From positions 483,883,392 to 483,947,391 of the forward strand of contig CM042694.1 in assembly GCA_023614405.1 (NCBI GenBank): 64,000 nucleotides of DNA, read 5' to 3'. How positions within the stretch are numbered: the first letter of the stretch is position 1; each line of letters begins with the position of its first letter. Positions 1-11,742 of the stretch are shown piece after piece. The notes under the pieces are model-generated. The model ran no database searches and was not told the origin of the DNA. It saw nothing but the letters and a program-made list of their open reading frames with translations. The position numbers and the translations under genes are program-made. Source of the DNA: Avena insularis. Lineage: Eukaryota > Streptophyta > Magnoliopsida > Poales > Poaceae.

Positions 1-348
1 TTTGCATTAGAGCATCTCCAGGCACACCCCCAAGACCCCCACCACTATCTTGTCCTTTGCATTAGAGCATCTCAGCCACACCCCCAAGACCCCCACCACC
101 CTCGGCCCATTTTTTTGTCCGGATGATGAATTCTGGCTCAACCGCACCCCTCAGCACCCTCTTTTCGCCCGGATTTGGGCCCAAGTCCGTCCGGCGAACA
201 CATGCCGAACTCAGCGCGCCTAGGTTCGCCTAGGAGCGCCGGATGAAAGGAAATGCGCGGGAAAAGCTCGGCAATGGATGTATCTCCTTTAAGCCCTATA
301 CTATATATGTTCTCCGTGACTTCACACTAGCTTGTCCTTTGCATTAGA
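1..348. repeat. Tandemly duplicated TIR-like end with three copies of an 18-bp direct repeat
   Basis: A block beginning GAGCATCTC and followed by a C-rich stretch (CACACCCCCAAGACCCCCACCAC) occurs at about 10-45 and again at about 65-101. The word CTTGTCCTTTGCATTAGA lies at 49-66 and 331-348, and its tail also opens the window (1-11). GAGCATCTC is a common start of grass PIF/Harbinger-type TIR elements. The matching inverted end is not visible at 330, so element type and boundaries are uncertain. It may be a partial duplication of an element end left by aberrant excision or gap repair. Confidence 0.4.
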
Positions 349-1747
349 ATACCTGGACAAAAGATTTGCCTGTTTTATCGATAGACCAGGATAACGAATT
401 AAGAAATACAATCAAAGTCACACATAGGTACACTAGCGTTGACGAGGTTGGAGTCGATTCCAATTGTTCCACTATGTGATACCACCACCATCACTATTTC
501 TTGGGGTCGCCGCTCCGACATCCCCTCCCTCCGCGCAGGCCGTGATGCTAATATAATTGAATTGGCTTCCTCACAACCCTAGTCAGTACCGAGATTTCAC
601 GTCCAAACCATAACCATCCCACTGATGCAAAAGCCACCTCGTCAACATTCATGCGTTTCGGAAGAAGCTAAGGCCCCTGCTGCTTGCTAGACGTGACATG
701 CTCATATTGTGTCTCATCAACCGGATTGATGGCTTTGGAACAACTTCGCTTATCTATGGAGTAAGGATCGGAGTCACTGTTTCCATCTGGCTTCCGAGGG
801 CCCATCATGCCGAACGAGGTTCAATGCTCCTGCCACGCCACGACCTTCTTATGTAGCCACACTAAACCGGGCTGGACGTCGGACGGACACTGGATCTGCG
901 CACCACTGAACATTCTCTCGCAAATTTGACAACTAGTTAGTACATAAGCTTACCACTCACACTGTATGATACGAGTCGACGGCACATCCATGTTGATGAT
1001 AAAATACAAATTGTCTATTCCTCTCAAAAGAATATTATTGCAAAGTTTTTCACCCTTCCAATTTGGTGCAAGCGAGAGGTTGGGAAGTTAACAATATGAC
1101 ACCAAACAACTGTCATTATCCTTTTTCTTTTCCTTGCTGGTTTGGGACGGCAGGACGTGCGTGTGTGAACGGAAGACGCTGGATACAGGGCAAAGGGGGT
1201 GGTTCTCTGTCAGCTGCGATAAGATGGGAGCGCGTTTCGTTCCTTTTGACAAACGGGGACGACGGTCGCCACGGGAATCATTGGAGGGAGCACTGCGTGG
1301 GTACATGCTTAGCATAAACAAAACAAGGCGGTGGTGGACTGGTGGTGGTGAGCGGCCGTGTCACTGCATGGTCCATGCGTCAAAACGGTCAAACAGCCCT
1401 GACACTTTTCTGCACCAGTGGGAATCCGATTCATGGTGCGCGCTCGGGCTCGGCTTCGCCTTTTGCCGGTGGGCTTCGGCTGGGGCGGGAGAGCGCAGGA
1501 AAGAACGAAACCATCGAAAGTGTGCCCCGCTTCCGCCGGGCCTGCCTCGTTTACAGAGACGCGGTTAATGATGGCGTGTGAACGTTGCAATGTGAGAGTG
1601 CTTGCGCAAAAAATTAGGGCGGTAACAGCACGTGCCTCATGGCTGATGGCCTGATCACGGGTTCGACTACTTTATTTGCTTTGCGTTACATGCATTCGAA
1701 GCGAACCATATTTTTTCAAGGGGTAAAAACTTCGTCTTATCTATCTA
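349..1747. other. Intergenic DNA, no gene supported
   Basis: Several overlapping ORFs of 60-145 codons lie between 1063 and 1654 on both strands. They have no recognisable motif, conflict with one another, and sit in a GC-rich patch that opens all frames by chance. No splice-consistent gene, RNA gene or full transposon end was recognised. The stretch may be old, eroded repeat. Confidence 0.5.
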
Positions 1748-1873
1748 CTCCATCCGTCCAGAAAATAAGTAACTTCCACTTGTCTAGTTTCAGATGTATA
1801 TAAACATAACATATTTTTGTGTATACATATAAATCTAGAAAAATATAAGTCACTTGTTTCTGAACGGAGAAAG
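1748..1873. mobile_element. Stowaway-type MITE (Tc1/mariner-derived)
   Basis: This 126-bp element starts CTCCATCCGTCCAGAAAATA and ends with the approximate inverted copy (TTGTTTCTGAACGGAGAAAG). It is flanked by TA at 1746-1747 and 1874-1875, the Tc1/mariner target duplication. The CTCC(C/A)TCCGT terminus is the Stowaway signature in grasses. It has no coding capacity and would have depended on a transposase in trans. The termini have diverged slightly, so it is not a very recent insertion. Confidence 0.85.
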
Positions 1874-1972
1874 TATTAATTAAGAAAAAAATACTCACTT
1901 TTTTATAGAAAAAAACTACATGGCCAAGTCCAGACGAACATCAACACCACAAGCCTCGCATTACATGGCTAA

Positions 1973-1992
1973 GAGCATCTCTGACGGATGCC
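1973..1992 (+). repeat. Left TIR of the AP2-carrying element
   Basis: This 20-bp terminus is preceded by TAA. It matches the inverted right terminus with three mismatches, consistent with age. The following 150 bp (to 2146) is subterminal sequence ending where the LINE target duplication begins. Confidence 0.75.
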
Positions 1993-2158
1993 TCAAAATG
2001 GGGAACCAAATTTGACATATGAGGCACCACTTTTCAGAAACGGGTCACCAAATCGGCCACTACTTTAGCGGCTGCCCCATTTGGGGGTGGCTGCTCCGGC
2101 GGCTGCCGCAAATATGCATTTCGCATTCAAATTTAAACTAGACTTCACATATAGGGCC

Positions 2159-2491
2159 CCTTCTGGTCCTCAATTCTCAAGGTACTCCCTCTGTTGCATC
2201 AAAACTCTTGGATTCAACTTTGCAACGGGTTTTGTTCCATTTTGGTTTGTTGGTTGGGAGAAAATCTATGATAATTTGATTGTGCAAGATAAAGGTTTCA
2301 TTTACCTAGCTAGAATTAATCAATTGTGGCTGCCTGGAAGGAAAGAGTGGAACAATACTCTGGTGGACTCGCTGTTTCTCGAACCTACGGTTCAAGCCAT
2401 AAAGAGCACTACAATTGTGCCAATAGAGGAAGACGACATCTTGTGCTGGAAACTCACTCCTAGTGGTAAATGTAACTCTAAATCCACCTAC
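2159..2491 (+). pseudogene. LINE ORF2 fragment 1 (region before zf-RVT)
   Basis: The reading frame carries the motif CWKLTPSGKCNSKSTYHY, close to the plant-LINE consensus W-(x)-L-(T)-x-(S)-G-x-(F/Y)-(S)-(x)-KS-(A/T)-Y that precedes the zinc-binding domain. The open frame ends only because the CACTA terminus supplies a TAG. Upstream of 2147 the same frame runs into the host element's GC-rich subterminal DNA, so any start codon there is spurious. The fragment is non-functional. Confidence 0.8.
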
Positions 2492-2514
2492 CACTACTAG
2501 GGAAAACCCTACCC

Positions 2515-2700
2515 GAGGCGCACCAGAAACCCTATCTGAGACGCATATGATATATGCGCCTCCTATATCCTAGATATGCGAGGCACATATGATCATATGC
2601 GCCTCCCATACTCAGAATATGCGAGGCGCATATTGATCCGAATGCGCCTCCTATATTCTGCATATGCGAGGCGCATATTGATACGAATGCGTCTCGGATA
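2515..2700. repeat. CACTA subterminal repeat cluster 1
   Basis: At least seven copies of a 10-16 bp unit, TATGCGAGGCGCATAT or its part-copies and inversions, are spaced about 20-25 bp apart. The full unit is close to a palindrome. In En/Spm-type elements such arrays bind the element-encoded TNPA-like protein, and that role is assumed here. The repeated CG sites make these likely methylation targets. Confidence 0.8.
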
Positions 2701-2726
2701 TTATTTTTGAATTTAAAAAAAATAGC

Positions 2727-3235
2727 GGCCAGATCTGGATCTGGCCGGAATTTCGTCAGAGCTCGTCGGAGGCCGTGCCCGTGGCCACAACCTACCATCG
2801 CAGGCAAGTGCGGGAGACCATGGCCATGGGGGTCGCCGGAGATGGTGGAGGAGGATGAGGCTGCCGAAGGTGGTCGTCGGAGGTGGAGGAGGAGGAGGTG
2901 GTCGGTGTGGTTGTGGAGGCCATGGCCAAAGTGATCGCCGGAGGAGGAGGAGGTCACCGAAGGAAGAGGAGGAAAAGGTCGCCAGAGGAAGAGGAGGAGG
3001 ATGCCACCGGAGGTGGAGGAGGAGGAGGAGGAGGAGAGTGGAGGAGGAGGAGGAGAGTGGAGGAGGAGAAGGAGGGGTGGAGGAGAAGGAGGAGAGGTGG
3101 AGGAGAAGAAGAAGGAGAGGTGGAGGAGAAGGAGAAGGAGAAGAGGTAGAGGAGAAGAAGGAGAGGTGGAGGAGAAGGAGAAGGAGGAGAGGTGATAGGT
3201 GAGGTAGGTGGCTGTTTCGAATTTGAATCCGGTTC
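2727..3235. repeat. GGA/GAG-rich low-complexity core of the CACTA
   Basis: From about 2830 to 3195 the plus strand is an imperfect (GGA)n/(GAG)n/(AGA)n run. It is preceded by an 8-bp inverted repeat around CTGG (2727-2746). All three forward frames are open over much of it and would give Gly/Arg/Glu-rich peptides, and the reverse strand gives Ser/Leu/Pro-rich ones. I do not accept a gene here. The GC-rich part at 2745-2900 could be a captured exon fragment, but no homology is recognised. Confidence 0.6.
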
Positions 3236-3966
3236 TACTTATGCGAGGCGCATATCAGTAGTTTTTTTTATTTTTTTGCAGTAAAAAATTTTCTTTCGGC
3301 CATAACTTTTTACTCTTTTCTAATTTGGGGATTCTGTAAAATCCAGAATGACCAATAGTCATTGATATCGAGTAGGAAATTTCGAGACGATCATTTTGAT
3401 ATATTAAACTTTTCTTTCCGACATCGTATGCAAAATTTATGGCCATTTTACCGTGCCATGACCTATTTTTGCAAAATACATCGAAATTCATGTTTTTCAA
3501 TTTTATCTCGATCTATACCCTAAAATCTAACTACAACTCAAAGGAATTATTTTTTTGAAGTTTCTATCATTTTTTTTATTTTTACAGAACTTAAAAGGCG
3601 TTCCCGGGGGTGGGTGGGATCTGCCAGGTTATAGGAGACGCATATGGGAATATGCACCTCGCATATTATCAAGTATAGGAGGCGCATATTGCCATATGCG
3701 CCTTGCATATTTGACCATAGATCTCCTCCCGGGCTCATGCAACTTATGCGAGGCGCATTCTTCCCATATGCGTCTCGCCTATCTAATATATTGGAGACGC
3801 ATATTATCAAAATGCGCCTCGTATAATATGGGGGTGCCAGATTTCGTCCGGACAGAGACTAGAGGAGGCGCATCCTACAAATATGCGCATCGCCTATTTT
3901 AATACTAGAGGCGCATGTAAGTGCAGTGCGCCTCGCCTATTTTATCGGAGGCGCATATAGTATAAA
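3236..3966. repeat. CACTA interior and subterminal repeat cluster 2
   Basis: A single repeat unit lies at about 3240-3256. An AT-rich non-coding interior (3260-3600) contains the CGGCCATAACTTTT word often met in grass CACTA elements. From 3632 to 3960 come roughly ten more GAGGCGCATA / TATGCGCCTC units in alternating orientation. The array is cut at 3962-3966 by the ATAAA target duplication of element C and resumes at 13530. Confidence 0.75.
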
Positions 3967-6900
3967 TGTAGGGGTTCCGCGCATAAAAACAATAAATTTT
4001 ACTCTACGCTCCTGAACCCCTGAAGCTGCCAGGACCTATCTATTAGTAATACAGTAATGGGAGGGGCTTTTCGTGAACTTACCCTTGAAGACCAAAAAGC
4101 GTTGTCAATGCTCAGGAGAGCGTGGTTGATGTAGACGAGCCGAAGCCGACCTCAAGGTCGTGATGAAGTCCTTGCGCTCCTTCTGGCTCCAATGACTCGA
4201 GTGCCTCAAGTGTGACACCTCGTGGGAGTTACACACGTCCGGTGCCTGACGATGACTCCCGCTTCCCCGATCTAGCAGCAGTTGTGGAAGTAGAGCTCCT
4301 GATTCAATCTCACATGACGACGCTCTGCGGTGAAGATGTCTCTCACTCGCGCAGTCCAGACTTGGGACCATGGTCACGAGAGAGAGAGGGGGAGAGAAAA
4401 TATCAATTAGAGGTCCCCCCAAAAGTAGGGAAACCTTTATTGATTATTGGGTGTATTTTCTAGGCCAAATACCCCCACTTTATATAGGGGGAGGGGAGGT
4501 ACTACCTCCCCTAAAGTCCCGGGGTGGGACTAAAGGAGAGGAGGGGGAGGAGGTGGCCTCCGGCCACTAGTGGGCCCCGTGGGGGGGTCTAGGCCCAGCC
4601 GACCTTGATACATTGCAAATGTATCTATAATTTTTGATGCTCCATGCTTGGTTTTATCCACTTTCTTGTGTTTTGTCCACACTTTGAAGTACTTTTCATA
4701 TGATTTCTTGGACTAACCTATTAACAAGAGCCACAAAGGCTGCCATTTTCTGTTGTTTTTGGTTCCAGGAAAGTCAGAAAATGAATATTCTCGGAATTGG
4801 ACGGGACAAAAGCCAAAGTGCCTATTTTTCTAGAAGACTCCAGGAGCCAGAATACGAGACAGAGGAGAGCCAGGGGCTGGCCACACACCCCCCATGCGCG
4901 GGCTAGGCCTGGCCGCGCCAGGGCCTGGTGTGGTGGCCCCAGGCACCCCCTCGGTCTCCCTCTTCGCCTATAAGAAGCCTTCTAACCTAAAAACTTCGGG
5001 GGGTTCGACGTTTTTCCAGAAGGAGTTCCGCTCCGCCGCCACCACCAGATTCCACGAAACAGCACCAGAAACTCCATTCTGGCACCCTGCAGGGACGGGG
5101 AATTGGAGGAGATCATCGCCATCATCATCACCATCGCTTCTCCATCGACCATCCATGTTTCCCCCATCTATGAGTGAGTAATCCCCCATTGTAAGCTATG
5201 GGGATGGTAGGTATTGGATGAGATCGTTCATGTAATGGCATCAGATTGTTAGGGCATGATGCCTAGTATCTTTTATTAGTGCTTTATGACTTTGTTGCAA
5301 CTTTGTTGTGCTTAATGCTTGTCACTAGGGCCCGAGTGCCATGATTTCAGATCTGAACATGTTATTGATTCATTATGATAGTATTGTTCTTAGTCTTATT
5401 TACAAGTTGTATACACACGTCGTTGTCCGGAACCTATGGTCCCGAAGTGATAGAAATCGGGGTAGCCGGAAGGGAAAGGCTTTGATGTGAGGATCACATG
5501 TGTTCACGGAGTGTTAATGCTTTGCTCCGGTGCTCTATTAAAAGGAGCACCTTAATTGCCAGTAGTTCCCTAGAGGCCCCGCTGCAAACGGGCTGGCAGG
5601 ACAAAAGATATTGTGCAAGTTCTCATTGCGAGCACGTATGACTACATATGGAACACACGCCTAGGATTGTCTAGTACTTGGCTACTTTATCTTATTTATC
5701 TGCAATTGCCCTATGTTCTGTTTGCTATGTGAATTGTCTTGTCCATGCAACACCCGTTCATCCATCCCTATGCCTACCGCACTCGAATCCCAATGCTATC
5801 GCTTTTGTTACTATCTTTTTGTTTTGCTATCTGTTACTTTTACTATTCCTACTACAAAGCTGTTACTCGATAAACTGCTGTGAGCAAGATTGTTTCAGTG
5901 TGCAAATTGAATTGACAACTGGTTGTTAAGGCTGATAAGTATTCTTTGGCTCCCCTTGTGTCGAATCAATAAATTGGGTTTCACTTCCCTCGAAAATATT
6001 GCGATACACCCCCTATACTTGTGGGTCATCAGGCCTCCCCCTTGCCCCTTCTCCCCTTTCTCCTTTTCCCTAATGGGCCCTCTCCCTCCGGAATTGGCCC
6101 ATTAAGTCTTTTGACCTTTTAATTGATTTTCTCTTTATTAAATAATTATGAATAAATGATTTAATCAAAATTTAACATTCATTCACATATTATTTAATCT
6201 CCGTGGCCATGGAACACCTTCCACCTCCACTCCAGACATCCTCCGGACTTATCGAAACCCTTCCAGTTTTCTCCCTTCTTTTCTTCGGTGATTCTAACGA
6301 TCCTATCAACACTCTCTTAGCGTCATCAAGCCCTTAAGCGTGATACCCTATGGTTCGGGAACACTCCATACATGGTCGGGACACTCCCGCACCAATGATC
6401 AACGGAGGGACCTGGAAGGCCATGTGACCCATGTGCGTTCCACGAAGATCTTTCGTTGTTTGAACCGAGACAGTCGTGTCTTATTCCCTTTGTCATTCGA
6501 TACTTACATTGCCCGAGATTCGATCAATGACATCACCATGTCGTGTTCAATCTCGTTACTGAACAATGCTACTTAACTCGTTCCGACAAGTGATATCCCC
6601 GTGATCTAATCACACGCTGCACAGCTATTGGATATAACTTCTCCGAGTGGGCCCTAGAGTATCTTTCTGTCACATGGACGGAAAAATCCCGCTCTTGACA
6701 TATATTGCCTCTACGGTTTCCTCTGAATACCTGAACACACCTTTATAACCACCGTTTTACCAGATGGAGTTTGATGCTATCTAAGCACTCTCGGGAGACA
6801 GTGATTGATATAGCATCACAGTCTAAGGAATAGTCTACGAGGATCCATTTCTAATCATCATAACTTGAACTTCGTGACATGATCGGGTCACGATGTTTAG

Positions 6901-7170
6901 GGTGGGTATTGGTTCATCATCTCATTCTTCGAATGAGATGACCTCATTTCCAACTGGCATAAATGCCACATGATCAGGAAACTTGATCATCTGTTGACCA
7001 ATGAACCAGCGACTAGAGTTTCACTGGGAACCCCTGGTTGTTTGTATATCACACGTGTATTGGTGTTTCCACTCAATATAGTTATATCATGATATAAAAC
7101 TTAATCATAAACTATATGAAATATGATAATAGTCCTTACTACTATTTGTCTCTAGGGCATATTTCCAACA
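3967..7170 (-). repeat. Element C left LTR (3' LTR in its own orientation), interrupted
   Basis: The LTR proper is 3967-4605 plus 6032-7170, about 1.78 kb, and aligns end to end with the copy at 11743. A minus-strand TATA-like box (CTATATAAAG) lies at 4478-4487. The interruption is the solo LTR at 4606-6031. The terminus is followed by a purine-rich tract on the minus strand (complement of GTCTCCCACTTGCAC), the expected polypurine tract. Confidence 0.85.
4606..6031 (+). mobile_element. Solo LTR of an Athila-type (Sabrina/WHAM-like) Gypsy element
   Basis: It starts TGATACATTGCAAATGTATC and ends TATACTTGTGGGTCATCA, with 5-bp flanks GACCT (4601-4605) and GGCCT (6032-6036). The uninterrupted C LTR at 12390 has GGCCT, so the left copy mutated. 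No internal region is present, so it is a product of LTR-LTR recombination. Its first ~370 bp, up to the CTATAAG box near 4969-4975, are nearly the same as the LTRs of E and F. Downstream it is a different sequence, so it belongs to a sister family. The family name rests on memory of cereal LTR ends and should be checked. Confidence 0.8.
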
Positions 7171-9909
7171 GTCTCCCACTTGCACTAGAGTACAAATACA
7201 CTAGCTGCATTTGTTCTCAATCATTGGCACTATATATCTAGTACCCTGAACATGCTTGCTCATGGAAGAGGTTGAGTCTTGGGTCTGTACTTTACAATCC
7301 CAAATCCTTTGCAACTTACTAATGTCACCTTGATTGACATCAATACTCTATCATCACATGATAGCATCTGTGTGTATGCATCATCGCTATGGCAGCAGAA
7401 CGAGGCCTTATTCCAGGAGCCTACAGCGACGTTAGATCAACCTCAAGGGCTTTCTCATGGGCACTGTTCCCTGGGACACATCATTCTACGTTAAAAGCAA
7501 ACTAGCCCCGCCATAACATTATACACCACTTTAGATGGTACCCTTATCTATTATTATAAATGTATTCATCGAAACACTAGTGCATTCTGTGCAACTTTCG
7601 ATGTTTTGTTCACCTCGCTTCCTATTTGACTTTAATTGGTATCTACAGGAGTTTCCAACATATTCCCTTATAACATAACTCTTTATGCTTTAAGATATGT
7701 TATCCTTTATGGATTTGGAAAATATGTCTACAGTTCTCTACTAGACAGTGCAGACAAACTTAGCTCAACATTCTGTGATTCGAACTTAATCACTTTCAAA
7801 CGTTCTTTATTTGGATTACGTATTATGCTAAGTTACCATCATGGCTTCTAAGATAGAACCTACATCTCAACATAGTGGATAATGATCATCCTTTTCTTTC
7901 TTTCAACCATTAATGTTAAACTTAATGTTATTCCTAATTTGAGTTATTAAGGACTAGTTCCTCAATTAACTTCTATTCTGAAACACTTTTCAGAATCCCT
8001 TAAGGAATACTACATAATATTATAATACACCTATTATCAACTTCTACATCTTATGAATCATTATTCATAAGTAATTGCGCTTTCATCCTTAACACGCTTA
8101 AGCATTGCTCCTATAAGCTCCCACTCAAAATATGTTCTACATATTTGAATTTGAGACTCATCTTGCCCCCACTTAAAAATATGTCAATCACATATTGTTT
8201 TAGGAAGACTTTCATAGCTCCCACACAATTTTATGCAAATTGCATTATCTCCTTTACTATTTTGAATAGCTTCAAAATCCTTTGATCAATTATCAAACTT
8301 GGAGATTTACTATGAGATACTAGTACTTTACTAGTTAGCACACCTGAATCAAATTTATCTAAATTTGTCCAATACTTGACAAATTGTGCTTTTGTCATTC
8401 ACACCCTTTTCCTACAATGGCTTTGTAGTCATTTGGGAAAATTCCAAGTAACTCGTTTTACTTGTGAGATTCAGCAACTAAATGCTTTCTAATCTCAAGG
8501 GAATTTTACTTTCAGGATTTCTTCATAATTTAGTTTACCATTATTTCCTTAGTAGTTCGTAGGTATGTCACTTTTCAAAAATCATGACAAGTGGTTCACA
8601 AATGTCTCCATACAACATATGGATTTACATTTGGAATCCTACTTCATGTAGTGAAAAACGAGGGAAAAACACAATGATCAAAATCATCGATTCTTTCCTT
8701 CTGTGAAGAGAATCGTCCAGGAATGCTGTCCGTTGCGCTTCTCAACACTCTGATGCAGGGTTTTGAATCCTCATCGTGTTTTACACTATTTTCCATTTGC
8801 TCCATAATTGAGAAACATCACTAGAAGTGAGCTTTCTCAAGAATGCACCAAAATCCAAGCAATACAAGTTTTGCTTTCCTTTTGGTTTCAGCTATGGATT
8901 TCGTATTCAAAGTTTCCAATGAATACACTATAAGGATTTATTCACTATTGTTTTGGTTATATCGAATAACCCCAAAACTTTCACGAATTCAAATGGTTCA
9001 CTACATTCTAATTGAGTGCTAACTATTTCTAACTAATGGTCTCTACATATACTCTACAACAATTTATTTGGTGCCTTCTATTCAACCCCCTTTGATATCT
9101 AATATCACATTGTGATGCTTTGTATTTTGACGTTTCAAAACACTTTGCATTCCATAATTTCTTTTATGCCATTCTTATAAATTCGAATTTCATTACTATT
9201 GATCAAATCGTAGTAATTAGATTCCCTTTTATATTTATACCCTGCATTGATGAAACACTTTGATCAAATCAAATAGTTTCATATTCATGTTTCCTTTGGT
9301 AAACTTACTTTACACATTTAAACATTCATTTAATGATAATCACCATTTTTGTTAAAACATAATACATCTGATATGTATATACTTTTAACAATTCATTAAA
9401 CACTTTGCATTCAAGTAATACACGGTGTTCAAGTTAATTTGCCGAACTTAGGCATGATTTATATGTGAAAAGTAATCAAATAACTTTCACATATTATCGC
9501 ATAACTTTGAATTTAAACAATGGTTTCATTCATTAATGAAATATCATTAAGTTGGGTATTTTAAACAAGGCATTTTAATGTTTTACAAATGTTCATGCAT
9601 TATCAATTAGTTTCAAACAACAAGGATAATTCACAAGTAATCAAACAAGATATGAACACGAATAGAAATCATTCATAAAAGCGAACAACCGCTTGTTACA
9701 AACTCATATGAATAACTGTCTCAAGTGTGAGACACACTAAAGAAGTTCAAATCTCGATTACATTAATCATCCTAAAACACAAACTAAATGATAAATGTCG
9801 AGGAGTGTGTCAGCCATCATCATCATGCTCGCCATCAACACGCAACGTCACCTCTCCAAAGAAGCACCTCTATGCAGAAGGACCTGTTTTCACCAAAACA
9901 GAACAAGTA
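7171..9909. other. AT-rich non-coding interior of element C
   Basis: After the polypurine tract (complement of 7171-7186) there are 2.7 kb without any ORF above about 71 codons. The first ~100 bp resemble the 3' untranslated end of the other minus-strand Copia elements here (for example GGAAGAGGTTGAGTC beside GGAAGAGGTTTAGTC at 42133). The rest shows no recognisable pol domain on either strand. It may be filler that replaced pol. Confidence 0.55.
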
Positions 9910-10626
9910 TCAGATATACTTAACACTGCAATGTGTTTGCAAGATTATAACATTTATAATACTGTATATCAAATATATACCTTTGTCGTTGACGACTCTA
10001 GTGACATTGGGTTCATCTATCACATTTCTGAAATGTGATATGAACTCAAGGAAATCTAGTGTTTCCGTGTCGCCTCTCATAACGCAGATCCTGACTTGTG
10101 CTTGGAAGCTTGGAGAAAGCGACCGCAGCACAACTCCCATCGCAAATGAGCTTGAGTACAAGTTGTCCAGATAGTATGCCAGACTCATATACACATCGTA
10201 GAGGCGCAATAAGTGCTCATCCAGTGAGGAGCCCTCCTCCATCTTTATGGAGAGGAAGTCTCCCATCAGCTCATACTCCCACATGCGCACTTGTTCCACG
10301 AAATGTGCTCTCAGATGTGCCATGACCATTCAGGGCTTGAGACTCCCCACCATTGGCCATAGCCCATCCTCCATTCCGAGGCGCATGGTCACTGATATAA
10401 ACATGGCCATCACACGACGACGACAACGCAGATCGTGCTGCTCCTGTGTCTCATGAGAATAGGGTGGCTCCAAATACATCTCGCGGGTCATGTAGTCAGC
10501 TACTTCGTTCTCCCCAAGGAGATCAAATAGGCGAATGACCCATGCAGAAAAGTTGGATCCATCTAACTTGAGCTTTTCTCCTTTTAACCAATCGTCGATA
10601 GGAAAGGTAATCTCGGGAAGAACCAT
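9910..10626 (-). pseudogene. gag: Copia-like gag of element C, one in-frame stop
   Basis: The N-terminus reads MVLPEITFPIDDWLKGEKLK, then DGSNFSAWVIRLFDLL. This parallels the start of the other Copia gags here (EKLxxNGSNFTNWxxNLRI). The C-terminal half has the UBN2/gag pattern: MEEGSSLDEHLLRLYDVYMS, then SLSPSFQAQV. A TGA at 10330-10332 splits the otherwise single frame. No CCHC zinc knuckle follows, and the frame decays after about 10000. The product would be the capsid-like protein that packages the RNA. The stop makes this copy non-functional without readthrough. Confidence 0.75.
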
Positions 10627-11742
10627 TTTCTACATTTATAATTGCAAAAGGAATTTAGACTAAGTTTATAATTAAATGAGTTAATAATAACTCCACTCAG
10701 AAACACCTATCCCCAAAGAGGGTTCCTAGTGATAACACGACCCCTGTCAGCCACATCTCCCCCGATCATCACAACCATCAATGTGGGTTCAAGAGTGGAC
10801 GCTAAACGTCGGTCACATCATTCATGCGACTCGTGCTCGATCTTTCGACCATCCGCGTTCCGAGTCCATGCTTCTCTAGCGTGCTAGGCTTGCCAACTCA
10901 ACCTTAGTGTTTTCACTGTGCAACATGGCTTGCACCCACTATATGCGAACGTAGATATGTCTGACACCCGATCATCACGGCCTAGCTCATACCAAAGAAC
11001 TTTCTTGGTGGTGCACACTAAGGGAGAACACAATCGTTGGTTATTTTAACAGGGATCATCTTATTAGGCTACCGTCGAGTATCTAATACTAGCACACAAT
11101 AAGACATACAAACAATAACATTGAATGTAAATTCTATGTGATATGGTCCTTCATGTCGTGATCTCCATCCGCCGTCACCAGGTTCCGGCGCCAGGGTTCC
11201 GGCGCCGCAGACACCAGGGTACCGGTGTCATTCCGAAGTGGTAGTTTGTCATTACCGTGACCATCTACTACTATGTAACAAAAGGTAATCACTTTACCTT
11301 TGCCACAACCATATCACAAAGCAACGGCCCCCTGCAAAACAAAGTTAGACGCCTCTACTTTATCTTTGCATGTTTTACGTGGCTGAATGGGCTTTCGCAC
11401 AAGAACCGTTCTTACCTACGAACTTTCAGCGCAATGCTGATCAAGTAGTTGTCTATACTACACCCCTTTCGGGGCCCTCCATTGCAAATGGTATACCAAC
11501 TAATGCGAGAGAGACAGACACCCCCCTAAGCCACTTTATACGGTACAAGCCGTATGTCAAGCGTGGACCAGTCTCGTGAATGAACGCGTAAAGTCGGTTG
11601 GGGGCCGCTTCATCAAGCATTACTGTGGTATACACAAGTACATGTGGGAGGGTAACAACTAAAAGATCAACGCCCACACGCTACATCTCGTGTGTTCTAC
11701 TCGTACTAGCATTACTACGCATAGATCTAGCTCTGATACCAC
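10627..11742 (-). other. Leader of element C with tRNA-iMet primer-binding site
   Basis: This is the untranslated leader between LTR and gag on the minus strand. The PBS, complement of GCTCTGATACCAC (TGGTATCAGAGC on the minus strand), lies at 11730-11742 and abuts the LTR directly. A small run of near-repeats around GGTTCCGGCGCC/GGTACCGG lies at 11178-11232. No ORF here is credible. Confidence 0.8.

Noticed and set aside
1063..1654. Cluster of overlapping ORFs on both strands
   Set aside because: Mutually exclusive frames in GC-rich DNA, no motifs, no supporting gene structure.
2832..3202. ORFs of 64-115 codons rich in Gly, Arg and Glu
   Set aside because: They arise from an imperfect (GGA)n run that opens all three frames inside a CACTA core; no domain or splice context.
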